Shown: piece after piece, positions 1 to 11,834 of the stretch
How positions within the stretch are numbered: position 1 is the stretch's first letter
Layout: each line of letters opens with the position of its first letter
The notes under the pieces: generated by a model
Seen by the model: only the letters and a program-made list of their open reading frames with translations
What the model was told of the DNA's origin: nothing
Database searches by the model: none
Program-made: the position numbers and the translations under genes
Assembly (NCBI RefSeq): GCF_030052815.1
Contig: NC_079507.1
Span: 54,633,571-54,697,570, forward strand
Source: Hevea brasiliensis
Taxonomy: Eukaryota; Streptophyta; Magnoliopsida; Malpighiales; Euphorbiaceae
Reading direction: 5' to 3'
DNA length: 64,000 bases

Positions 1-587
1 CTTTAGGATTGATTTCTTGCTTCTTAGATTTAATTTAATTATTTTGTCCCATTGATATAGATAAATGTGTTTGTATAGGTGATTGAGCCGGCCGTCTTCT
101 TGTCTCTAGATGGACCTCAAGTTAATCAATTATGAGTTAGATATTAGTTATTTTTGTAATTTCAATATTATTTATATATATGGCATGTTCATGCATTTAA
201 TATGCTTTTATTTATGCATACAATTAGGTCAATGTATATATATGTAGTCGTTTTTCTTGTTGCATATTTAATTATTGTTAATTACTTGTGTATGCCACCC
301 TGAGAATAATTTGATGCTATATGTATTACTTATACATGGTATGTGATGAATATGAATTGAATGGGTACTCGCAACTTGAGTTAGTCTTGCTATAACTCAA
401 ACCTTATAAATATAGAAAGTTGGGGTGAGGCACGGCTTTGAGTTGATCTCGCTGGCCCCTGCATATAGATTTATGCGAAAATTTAATTTGAGTTGAGCTC
501 ACTAGCGGAATTGGGACTAAGAAAATTGTATAGGGGATCAGCTCTCATATTTATGTATTAACTTAATACACTGCTTTCATATATATT
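1..587. other. Unresolved AT-rich sequence, likely retroelement remnant
   Basis: No supported coding region. From about 588 the sequence matches the downstream LTR (4485 onward), but 1-587 does not match the corresponding part of that LTR. It is therefore foreign to the LTR: either a nested insertion or the other side of a rearrangement. It has the low-complexity AT-rich look of non-coding retroelement DNA. I cannot name its family. Confidence 0.4.
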
Positions 588-2457
588 TAATGGAACAGTG
601 AACTCTAACACCCAAAAACTAAAAATCTGATTTATTCTCCATTGGTTAGAAGCAATGATTGGCAACTAATGCCAACGCTTTTGGGAACCAAAATGTGGTG
701 AATCTATGTAATTAAAACTCATGTAACTATTATATATGAGAAAGTCAATATTTTGAAAAAAATGACTAAATGAATAGTAACCTTACATGTTAAGTTCAAA
801 TATTCAAGAAATAAGCTTTGAAATGGAATTGGCAACCAATACCAACAACTTTAGAATGCAAAATGTGGTATGTTGGTGATATTAGAATCAATATACCTAT
901 TGTCTATGAAAAAGTCAATATTTTAATTGACTAATGAAATGAATAGCAGCCATAAAATTTTAATTTCAAAGAATTACATAAATTAAAAGTGTTAAATACC
1001 CTAGTAGGCCTAGTGTGATTGGTTTGGATAGGTTGGCATGCCAATAGGGTTCTGATAGCAGTACTGCATATGGCTTCATGCCATTCTGTGATATGATAGC
1101 CTATGGCTATACTGATTATGATGTTATACTTGGCTTTATACCTTATTGCTTTTATGGCTTATTAGCCATTCTGTTTGTATACCGGGAGACACATTGTGAC
1201 CGATGGTGTGACAGCCCGAGGTACCTGGTACCTAGTGCTAGTTTACCCATTTATCCAGTCCGGTCAATTTGTATAGGTTACTTGGGCATGGAAAAGTATA
1301 AATGTAATTGAATTGATTATTAAAGGAAGTAAGGAAATTAAATATCAAGATGAAAAACAAGGATGATTATAATAAAATGAGGCTCAAAATCATCAAAGAA
1401 AACGTTTAATAAAATGCTAGAAAGAATTGAAATGAACTGGACTGATGATAAAAAAAAAAAAGTTATCTATTATTGAATGCACTGGGAACTTTAATTATTA
1501 TGAAATAATTTAACATAACCTAGAAGGTATTGAATTAAATGATACAAAAAGATTAATAATAGAAATATAATTTAAATAAATATTACAAAATGTACCTTTC
1601 ATAATAATACTAAGTTAAGAATAATGCAATTAGAATATTAATATATTGTATATTCTTACTATAACCTTATGAACTAAGCACCTCCAAAGAGGATTAAATT
1701 AGGAAAAATAAAAAAAAGGGGGATATTAAATTTAGAAACCTTATTGAAGCATAATTAGATCTAAATTATTTGAACCGTATTTTATTTTCATATGTATTTT
1801 GTATATTATTTCTTTGTTATATTATTGCACCACTAAGCAGCAATGCTTAGCACAATGGATTTGTTTTTTTCGCGCAGGTACTGAAGGTAAAGCCCAGCGA
1901 ATATTAAACAGGGATTTTGGAGTTCTGATATGCAGAAGTGCCTGAAGTATTCAAGGTTGTTACCTCCTCAGCAATGCATGTAGATAGGGTTCACATTAGT
2001 CATATTATGTAATTCGTGCATTATAATTATTTATTATGTTGTAATGAGAATTAGGAAATTGTATGTAATATGCACCTGATATAAATTATGAATTTATGCA
2101 ATTAGTTTGCAAATTATGTAAACTAATAAAATTGAGAATTTTGATATATGTAATAAGCATGAATGAATTTGTACAAATGAGTATGGATTTGAATTACATA
2201 ATAATTTTTGAAATGATGATATGAGTATGGATGAATTATTGTATATTGTTGAGATTTTTAAACAGGTAAATATTGAAATACGCCAAACGATAATAAAATA
2301 GGAGAAACTCCACTGGTTTCTCCTTAAAAAAATAATTGATATTAAAATATAACGAGAATAAAATTATTAAAAGAATAAAGTAAGATAAGATAGGATGCTC
2401 CGACACCGAATGTAACACGCCTTGCTCGGCTACACTATAGTCGGGTGAGGAGTGTCA
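588..2457 (+). mobile_element. 5' LTR (3' half only) of a gypsy-type giant-LTR element
   Basis: Direct repeat of 4485-6355 at a constant offset near 3,898 bp, ending in TGTCA and followed after seven bases by a tRNA-Met primer binding site. That arrangement marks it as the 5' LTR. Differences from the 3' LTR are a few per cent and mostly transitions, as expected of an old methylated repeat. Short open frames inside (such as 1078-1311) occur in both LTRs, have no recognisable domain and are not called as genes. Confidence 0.8.
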
Positions 2458-2464
2458 TATTTAT

Positions 2465-2476
2465 TGGTATCAGAGC
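2465..2476 (+). other. Primer binding site (initiator tRNA-Met)
   Basis: TGGTATCAGAGC, complementary to the 3' end of plant initiator tRNA-Met, seven bases after the LTR end at 2457. Confidence 0.85.
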
Positions 2477-2659
2477 ATGGTTTAAGCATTCTTAGGCATA
2501 GATAGATGGAAAGGAATAGTGTGCATAACATGCATTGCATTCATATGAGTCGAGGTGATACTAATGCAGATCTGTTTTCTCTGGTAAGGTGAAGAAATAA
2601 GGAAGTAGCAGTTCCTCGATTATTTACACCGAGTAAATTTCGAGGATGAAATTTTTGTT

Positions 2660-2671
2660 AGAGGGAAAGAA
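2660..2671 (+). other. Polypurine tract
   Basis: AGAGGGAAAGAA directly upstream of the LTR start TGTAACACCC at 2673. This is the plus-strand primer site expected at the 3' end of an LTR retrotransposon. Confidence 0.75.
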
Positions 2672-2672
2672 T

Positions 2673-5600
2673 TGTAACACCCTCACTGTAGCAATTCCGT
2701 ACATTCTACTGTTTCGGTGATCGGTGTCTGTCTGGACAGCTAGAATGACTGGAACTATATGTAGACTAGAGCGAGTAGTCATAAATAACTCAAATATTAA
2801 TGAGAAAAATTAAGGAAAAATTTTAGAAATAAAATACAACCAAGTTAAATGAGCTGGTACCCTAACGATGGGTAACCCAGTGGGAAGTTGCGATCCTCAC
2901 TGCTAGGAGCCCTAAAATAGGGAGAAAATTTATGAAATAATTTTCAAGACTCCAGAGAAGAGTCATTGAGGTTTCGATGGCATTAGAATGCTAAGAAAAT
3001 GCTTAGAAAAATTTTTCGATCAGTACAGATGATTTTGGCTAAATAAGCCAAACGGAGGGCATTTTGGTCATTTCGTCTTCAGATATGATTTTTGGCCAAC
3101 TTGTCCAGTTAAGTAAATAATTATTATAATCTAAAATATAAATAAATATTGCTAAAAATTTAATTAAAAATGAGTAAAAAAGAAAATAAAAAAAAATTAA
3201 GAAAATTGAAATTATGACATCATGATGATGTCATTTAAAGTCTACCCACCAATCACCATTCAACAAATATATTTAAAACACATAAAAGAGAATAAAAAAA
3301 CAACCCAAAAATCTGTTTCTTCATTTCTTTCCTTCCATGGCCGGAAATTTGTTTTTCTCTCCTCCATTTTCTTCATTTCTCAAGCTTAATTCCTGTGATA
3401 AATGTCCATAAAAACCCTAATCTCCAAAACAAAAACTTAATTCTAGACCTTGCCTAAGAGATTTGAAGCAAAAGGGAGAGGAGAAAGTGGAGTTGGCAAG
3501 CTTGAGAATTTCGTCAATGGAGGTTAGTGCATATTAACCTTTAAATCTGGTTTATTCCTTGAAAGTTAGCTTAAATATGAGCAAATGATTAAGAGATTGA
3601 AAGAAATCATGTATAAAAGTGAGAGGTAAAATTTGGGCAGCAACCATAAGAGGAGGAATTGATGTGTTTTGTTGAATTAAAACTTGAATACAAGCTTAGA
3701 TAAGGATATATATATGATTGATAACCTTGGTTGGTATGAATTTATATGAGAGTTGATTTTGGAAATTAGAGTTAGGGTTTGGGGCACAAATTTAAGATTT
3801 GCTCATGTATTGGTGAAAGGAAGTTCTAATGGTCAATTAGTGACCATTTGGCTATGTGTGATTAGGAAGTGAAGTGATTTGTGCCATGGGAATTGAAGTT
3901 AGGTATGCTGCCTAGTGTGACCTGTATGTCTGGATGTGAGTCCAGCAAGGTTGGGCAGCTTTAACTTGAGTTGTGTAGGTTCAATTGGTGCAAAGCTAAT
4001 TGAACATGAAACTAGACACATAATGGAACAACTTTGATGAAGAAACCTTGCCCAGAAAACAAACTTAGGATGACCTAAAAATTGACCAAATCCGGGTAAC
4101 TAACATTCTACCTGGGCAAAATGACCAAATGAACAGTGTTCATTCATTTGGTCATAACTCAGTGTAGAAAAGTTTAATTGACCTAAAATTTATATCAATG
4201 GAAAGCTGAGGCAATTTAGAACAACTTTCATGTAGAACACAAACTCAAATTCTGGACTTAACTAAATGAAATTGCTAGCCAAAATTGAACTACCAAATCT
4301 GGCAGAAGTAAAAACTGCCTAGAAATTCTGGGTAAAGGCAATCCGACCAGTTATAGTTAAATAGCCATAACTTGAGCTAGAAAACTCCAAATGGGGTGAT
4401 TCAAAAAGTGAAATGTAACTAAACACAATAAAGAACAACTTTGATTAAGAATACTTGATCAAATTCTCACTATAGAATAGCTTAATAGAACAGTGAACTC
4501 TAGCACCCAAAAATTGAAAATCTGATTTATTCTCCATTGGTTAGAAGCAATGATTGGCAACTAATACCAATACTTTTGAGAACCAAAATGTGGTAAATCT
4601 ATATAATTAAAACTCATGTAACTATTATATATGAGAAAGTCAATATTTTGAAAAAAATGACTAAATGAATAGTAACCTTACATGTTAAGTTCAAATATTC
4701 AAGAAATAAGCTTTGAAATGGAATTGGCAACCAATGCCAATAACTTTAGAATGCAAAATGTGCTATGTTGGTGATATTAGAACCAATATACCTATTGTCT
4801 ATGAAAAAGTCAATATTTTAATTGACTAATGAAATGAATAGCAGCCATAAAATTTTAATTTCAAAGAATTACATAAATTAAAAGTGTTAAATGCCCTAGT
4901 AGGCCTAGTGTGATTGGTTTGGATAGGTTGGCATGCCAATAGGGTTCTGATAGTAGTACTGCGTATGGCTTCATGCCATTCTGTGATATGATAGCCTATG
5001 GCTATACTGATTATGATGTTATACTTGGCTTTATGCCTTATTGCTTTTATGGCTTATTAGCCATTCTGTTTGCACACCGGGAGACACATTGTGACCGATG
5101 GTATGACGGCCTGAGGTACCTGGTACCCAGTGCTAGTTTACCCGTTTATCCAGTCCGGTCAATTTGTATAGGTTATTGAGTATGGAAAAGTAAAAATGTA
5201 ATTGAATTGATTATTAAAGGAAGTAACGAAATTAAATATCAAGATGAAGAATAAGGATGATTACAATAAAATGAGGCTCAAAATCATCAAAGAAAATGAT
5301 TAATAAAATGCTAGAAAGAATTGAAATGAACTGGAGTGATGATAAAAAAAAAAAAAGAAAAGTTATCTATTATTGAATGCACTGGAAACTTTAATTATTA
5401 TGAAATAATTTAACATAACCTAGAAGGTATTGAATTAAATGATACAAAAAGATTAATAATAGAAATATAATTTAAATAAATGTTACAAAATGTACCTTTC
5501 ATAATGATATTAAGTTAAGAATAATGCTATTAGAATATTAGTATATTGTATATTCTTATTGTAACCTTATGAACTAAGCACCTCCAAAGAGGACTAAATT

Positions 5601-6355
5601 AGGAAAAATAAAAAAAGGGGATATTAAATTTAGAAACCTTATTGAAGCATAATTAGATCTAAATTATCTGAACCATATTTTATTTCCAATTATATTTTGT
5701 ATAGTATTTCTTTGTTATATTATTGCACCACTAAGCAGCAATGCTTAGCACGATGGATTTATTTCTTTCGCGCAGGTGCTGAAGGTAAAGCCCAGCAAAT
5801 ATTACATAGGGATTTTAGAGTTCTGATATACAAAAGTATCTGAAGTATTCAAGGTTGTCACCTCCTCAGCAATGCATGTAGATAGGGCTCACATTAGTCA
5901 TATTATGTAATTTGTGCATTATAATTATTTATTATGTTGTAATGAGAATTAGGAAATTATATGTAATATGCACCTAATGTAAATTATGAATTTATGCAAT
6001 TAGTTTGCAAATTATGTAAACTAATGAAATTGAGAATTTTGATATATATAGTAAGCATGAATGAATTTGTACAAATGAGTATGGATTTGAATTACATAAT
6101 GATTTTTGAAATGATGATATGAGTATGGATGAATTATTGTATATTGTTGAGATTTTTAAACAGGTAAATATTAAAATACGCCAAACGATAATAAAATAGG
6201 GGAAACTCCGCTGGTTTCTCCTTAGAAAAATAATTAATATTAAAATATAACGAGAACAAAATTATTAAAGGAATAAAGTAAGATAAGATAGGGTGCTTCG
6301 ACACTGAATGTAGCACTCCTTGCTAGGCTACACTGTAGTCGGGTGAGGGGTGTCA
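2673..6355 (+). mobile_element. 3' LTR, 3.68 kb, gypsy-type
   Basis: Starts TGTAACACCC after a polypurine tract and ends GGTGTCA. Its last ~1.87 kb repeats 588-2457. At 3.68 kb this is a very long LTR. It contains recurring modules around 'cataact..g..tagaaaa' (near 4152 and 4369) also found in the other giant-LTR family of this window. It has no coding capacity beyond short chance frames. Confidence 0.8.
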
Positions 6356-7106
6356 AAAAAGTAGTAAGCTTACTACAAGTTTCGAGAGCTTTATATTAGT
6401 CCAAGTCCTAGTACCAGTCCGATCCATAGATTTGGGTTGTGACAAGATATATGCATTTTGTTGTTGGATTGTGATACGATTTGTAGTCAAATTGTGAGAA
6501 ATTGTTTTTATGATTGGTATTGCAGTTTTTTTTTTTTATAATGATAATTGATTTTCATTTTATTTCATTCAATTAAGGTTGAAATTTCTTGTATGTGAGA
6601 TATATCTCTCATGTGTGTTGCAATTTGTAGTTTGAGATATATGTATTTTGTTCTATGCAAATTGATTAATATGATCTTATCTTTTTTTTTCATCTTTTTC
6701 TGGAAGCTGTTTGAAGGCTGATCTTCATGTAGTGTTGTGATTTGCCCAAAACCGATTGAATTGAGCTAAATCAAATAAAAAAAATTTTCTTTAATTTGGT
6801 TTGGTTTCCTTAATATTACGGTTTGGTTTGATTTATAAAAAAACATAAAATTCAGTTTTCAGTTTTTTTCAGTTCAGTTTGGAATCGAATTGACCATTTG
6901 CACACCCTTAACCAGGTCTAAGTAAAAAAATGATAAAACTTTGGCATCAATAACACCAAATATGTTTCTAGTTTGCCTTTCTTAATTTGAGAGTGAATAA
7001 TAGTTGTGTGAATGTTCTTTCTCTCACACCTTAATACCTTACAGTGAATTATGATAATAGTTAAGTTGGAAAATAGTTGGTGGGCTGTTAGAGTCATTTC
7101 AACAAA
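6356..7106. other. Intergenic AT-rich spacer
   Basis: No gene seen. Simple-sequence-rich DNA with poly-T runs, and a degenerate 'cggtttggttt' stretch near 6780-6900 of the kind common in plant non-coding repeats. Confidence 0.5.
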
Positions 7107-7461
7107 TATAGCCACAAGGAAGGCTTAAAGAGCCCTTTGGTAGCTTTACCTAAGTGAAAGGTAATGAGTAAAGTGTTTTAGTGTCAGGTATAGTTATAAT
7201 AGGATAGGTTTCAACAACTATCTCTGAACTTATATAGTTATAACACTATAGTTCTTTAACTTTAAAATGTAACATAAAACCTCCTAAACTTTCAAATTTT
7301 GCATAGTAAAATCCCTTTGACTTTCAATTACTGATTTTTTAATTAGAAACTGATGTGCATAGCTTTCGCATGGCACTTAGTCAATATTTTTCTCCTCTCT
7401 TATGCAAAGTATAAAATTATTCTCTTTACGCATGATAAATTATTTTATGCAAAGTATAAAA
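7107..7461. repeat. Tandem duplication, first copy (~355 bp)
   Basis: The block beginning 'atatagccacaaggaa' recurs at 7461-7567 at an offset of about 355 bp and then continues at 19513-19750 beyond the 12 kb LTR element. The duplicated unit includes flanking DNA plus the left half of the long-TIR MITE, so the duplication followed MITE insertion and preceded LTR-element insertion. Confidence 0.75.
7202..7461. mobile_element. Left half of a MULE-like long-TIR MITE (duplicated copy)
   Basis: Begins GGATAGGTTTCAACAACTAT after the flanking 10-mer AGTTATAATA. It matches the left arm of the family described at 27673-28701 but stops in the centre, where the tandem duplication junction lies. No right arm. 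Confidence 0.7.
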
Positions 7462-7567
7462 TATAGCCACAAGGAACGGTTAAAGAGCCCTTTGGTAGCT
7501 TTACCTAAGTGAAAGGTAATGAGTAAAGTGTTTTAGTGTCAGGTATAGTTATAATAGGATAGGTTTC

Positions 7568-10500
7568 TGTCACACCTTACCCCTCCGTAAGGCATAACAT
7601 GATCCCGTAGAATACTTAATGAACTACCGAACTTCACCTACCGATAACTCATTAAGTACCCTACAAGGGATTTTAAAATGATTTTCTTACATTTTGGAAG
7701 TGGTGAGCATTTTAGTGAGAATTAAAAACCATTTATTCAAAGCTTAAATACTAGTAAAAATTTTGTCCATTTTAAATTTTGCCACAAATTTTATAAAAAT
7801 TTTGACAGAGTTCCCTCTGTATTTTGAGAAACCAGTTCTTCAAAGACCTGTAAAAAGCACTTCCAAAAATATTTCACAACTCCCAACCTTCAATAATTCA
7901 CAATTCAACTCAAATCAATTCATTCCAAAACAGTTTCACAATCCAAATCAAATTTGTCAACTCAGAATATTTAATACTTCCATTCACAAAACATAAAGCA
8001 GGAAATTCATATGTACAAATATTAAATTTACAGAAGAAAATCCAAAATAATATTATTACAATTTATTTACAACTGCTCGACTTTATATTGATACATACAA
8101 CATTTCCATATTTACATCAAAATTTATCTACAAGGGCATAAAATAATACCCGTACAAAAGATCAATGTAATCCTCTATTTAATCGCAGCTCACTCTGCTG
8201 CTTTTTCCTTGCTCTTATCTGCGACAGCAAAATAAGCCATCGCTGAGTATAAAAATACTCAGTGGTCCACAATAAAAATTTAAAATGCTATAAATAAATC
8301 ATTCATTGCCAAACACAATTCAAATGTTTCTCAATCACATTTCACAAATATTAAAGTTTATAATAACATCATTTTGTCAAATAATCTATTAAACACAGTT
8401 TAGTCAAATAATTTCATAAACACAGTGTTGCCAAAGTCATACACAACTTAAGCAATGACACAAAATTTCCGATCAATGCCGCGTTGTACACCACGACAAA
8501 GCAATCTACAACCCCATTAATCGAAATCAATGAGGGAGGTGGCTAGCTAGCTAATGAGTACTCATCCGATCTACAACCTCAACTGGCAAGCCAGAGAGGG
8601 AGGAAAATAAACGATCTCAACCCCATAAATGGAGAAGGAAATGTGGTACTGTCATGCTAAGTGTGAATCGAAAATCCATTTCAAACATTTCATTCAAATA
8701 TTGCATACAAAAATCAAATCAATGTCCAAAGTTACAATTTGATCAAAAGGTGGCAACACAAAAGTTCATAAATTCATAATGCGTACTAAATCAATTTTTT
8801 TCAAGGATAAAATGCTTAAATAAGGTTTATTGTGCACAAACCTCAAGCGAGTCGTCCCTTAGCCTCGACTCGGTTCCTCGGGTTCCTTCCCGATATTCTT
8901 TTTAACTGAAACACACAATTTTACAATGTTTCAGTACTAGAACTTAACATAAATCCAAAATAAATTTAGCTTCACAATTATCTAGCTCTAACGTGCTAAA
9001 TTCGACGTTCTTTAAATTTTGTGTTTCGGGTTACTATTCACTGCACTATTCAAGTCAAATTGTTGACTTTTTAAGACTTAATAGGTATGGGAACTCCAAC
9101 TTCACCCACATACCACATTTTGGTCATTAAACTTATTGGTTTTGGTCATTTTCTCAAAGCTTAGGTCATTTTGGCAAAATTGCCAATTTTCGGTTTTGGT
9201 GCTCCGAAGTTGCACTGTTCCATTGGTCAATCTACTTTTGGAATTTGGCAAAACTTCCTTCATAGAAAATGTTCCTTATTGTCTTAAGTGTATTCTCATT
9301 TTTGGATCACCCCAATCGGAGTTTTGTAGCTCAAGTTATAGCCAAAATATAATTACTGTTCACGTGCACTGTTCATACTGCAACTATGGTTCTGGAAGGT
9401 TTTTAATCCAATTTTGTTTAGTAATTTGATCAAGTTAAGTTCATAATTTGGTCTAACTTTCTTCATATGAAATGTTCTACTATGTCTTAGGTTTCCATCG
9501 GTTTAAGAATCACTTAAATCAGAGTTTTCTAGAGAGAGTTATAGCCATTCAAACATTACTGCTCAAATGGCAATTCTGCAGAGTTGCAGGTTCAATAACT
9601 CAACTTTGCTCAATAATTTGACTAGGTTAATGGCATAATTTGGGGTGGTGTTCTTCATGAAAGTTTTAGATCTATATCTTATCTAATTTCTGGTAAAATT
9701 TCTGGTCATTTTGACCTTCCTAGCTCGAGTTATGACGAAATGAACAGTTACTGTTCATTTGGTCAGTTTGGTGCAGTGGTAGCCTGCTCTCATTTCACTT
9801 TGGTCAATTGTTTCACTAAGTTTTGGTCAGTTTTTGGGCATAGTTCTTTAATGAAAATTGTGCCCTTTTATGTCTATTTTCATCCCCAATTGGTGGCATA
9901 ACAATTGGACTTGTAAAATTTCCGTTTTGGTCCTTCAAATTTGGTTTGGTCATGCTGCTGACCTACGAATTTATCTTCCATTCTAACAATTCCCATACAT
10001 TTCCTTTGGTCATTATTGACCATTTTTCAGTCCACAATTGGTCAAAGATATCATTTATGCATTTCTTCAAAATTTGGTTCACAAATCCTAAGTGCAAAAC
10101 TCTAAGTTCCATGTTTAGTTCATTTGTTGAATTATAAATGCATATTTAGTTCTTATTCACTTATTCTCACTTAACTACTTTCTAATTTGCATCAAATCAC
10201 CCATTTCAAACATAAACCCTAGCTGGTTGAACTCATATATAGTCCCTCAATAATTGTTTTCTTTCCATTTAAAGTTAATTTCTAACTTACATCAATTACT
10301 TAAACAAGAATTCAATAGATAATTTGAAGAATTTGTCACTAACCTCTTGTAGTTTTTCAAATCTTCACTTTTCTACTTCCCTTTTTAATTTCTTCCTTCA
10401 CCACTCTTCTTACCAAGGTCAAATTTCAAGTTTTAATTAAGAGAACTAAGGGTTTTAGGGCTAGTTTAGGGGGGTTGCTCAAGCTCAAGAATGAACTTTA

Positions 10501-11331
10501 GTGGAGTATGAGAGGGAAAGAGGAAAGAGATGAAAGAAATAAGAGAAGTGTGTGTGTGTGTGTGACGGCAAGAAGGAAGACCACTTTTTAAATTTCCTTT
10601 TTTTTTTTTTAATAATTATCTCATTTTTTCTAATTTTAATAATTTGACTTTATTGCATCATCTATGACATCATAATTCCTATATATATATTTTCTTTATT
10701 TATTTTAGTTATGGAAGACCACAAAATTTCTACGTAATTAATTAAATTAATTAGTTTAGTTATGGCATCATGCATGAGGTCATGCATGATGTCATCACCT
10801 TTTTACTTTTTGATTTTTTTTTCCTATTTTTCTATTAGTTCTTTAATTTAATTCTTGATTCCGAAATTTTTTTTTTCCAATTTTATTTGTGATTAGGTCG
10901 AGTCGACTCTCGGTCAATTGACCAAATTGCCCCTCGCCGGTTCATCCCGGTTTGCAATTAATTCCATATTTCTTCCGGCTCCCTGACCTAATTATTTGAC
11001 TGGCTTAACAGTTCTTTTTCGTGATTTTCTCTTTTCCACTGTGTTCATAAGGGTCCTAAGGACCGCAACGTCACTTTTTACTGTTCAAAATTTGAGTTTA
11101 AAATGACTTCTGATCCTTCAGAAACGTCACCCATCATTTGTGACTCGGCTCGTTTAACTTATTATGTTATATTTTTCTTGTTTATACTTAACTAATTGGT
11201 CATTACTAATTATTTGTGTTTATAGATTCTCTAGTTGTCTTGAGTGTGGTTCTAATCCCCTTAATTGTCCTGGACAGACACGGTCCACCGAGCAGTGAAA
11301 TCTACCGAGCTATGCAAAGCGGGGTGTTACA
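7568..11331 (-). mobile_element. 3' LTR of the 12 kb element
   Basis: Plus-strand ends TGTCACACC...GGTGTTACA. Nearly identical to 15752-19512 over most of its length, but its last ~450 bp (10890-11331) differs from its partner at clustered sites and there resembles the solo LTR at 57640-58094. Contains a (GT)n run near 10550. The frames at 7763 and 9136 recur in the partner LTR and are chance frames. Confidence 0.85.
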
Positions 11332-11345
11332 ATTCTCCTCCCCAA
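11332..11345 (-). other. Polypurine tract (minus strand)
   Basis: On the minus strand the sequence is GGGGAGGAGAAT directly before the LTR start TGTAACACC, as expected for the plus-strand primer of a minus-oriented element. Confidence 0.75.
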
Positions 11346-11834
11346 GTCCTATAAAGTGAAAAGAAGGGATATTGAGTATGCAAGGTGAGAAAGTATTGCA
11401 AAGGTTTCTCCTTGGAGAGATATGAGATTTTCTAGAAAGGAAGAACCACCCCTCCCTCATTTGGGCCATGATGAGGTTCTAAAAGAAGAGTGGGTCTTTG
11501 GCACGACACTACCTACTCTGTCCAAGAGTTGGAAAAATACATAAATGTCTGTGTGTGTGAGGTATGTTGAGGTATCAGATCTCATCTCATGTACTACAAA
11601 GAGAGGAAATTGAAAAATTGAAAATGAATAGAAGAGAAGAAGAGAAGAGATTATGAAGGTGAAGGTAGCAGAGAAACAAGCATATATATATGGTAAAAGT
11701 CTTTGTGGAACCATCATTCGGGCTAGGAGGCTACTTGAGAACGAGAGGAGGACATGAGGAGACAGCACCCACAACTGTTCAGACTGATTATCAAGTAAAA
11801 TTTTGAGACGAAATTTATTTTAAGGGGGGAGAAT
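11346..11834. mobile_element. Internal region fragment between opposed polypurine tracts
   Basis: About 490 bp of purine-rich non-coding DNA. At its left edge is the minus-strand polypurine tract of the 12 kb element; at its right edge (about 11820-11834) a second polypurine tract, TAAGGGGGGAGAAT, faces the plus-strand LTR at 11835. It may therefore hold two unrelated internal ends joined together. No protein domain recognised; the 11457-11774 frame has no support. Confidence 0.5.

Larger units (their letters stand above)
2458..2672 (+). mobile_element. 215-bp internal region between the giant LTRs
   Basis: Everything between the two LTRs. It starts with a primer binding site at 2465-2476 and ends with the gypsy-typical stretch around 'aaatttcgaggatgaaat' plus a polypurine tract. 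There is no gag or pol. The element is thus a non-autonomous derivative or an internally deleted copy that kept both priming sites. Confidence 0.8.

Noticed and set aside
1078..1311. Open frame conserved between both giant LTRs (also 4973-5179)
   Set aside because: The frames are shared because the LTRs are repeats; there is no domain, and the second copy ends early. No sign of selection for protein can be claimed.
7763..9429. Frames at 7763 and 9136, repeated at 15947 and 17314
   Set aside because: They are LTR text repeated in the partner LTR; no coding features.
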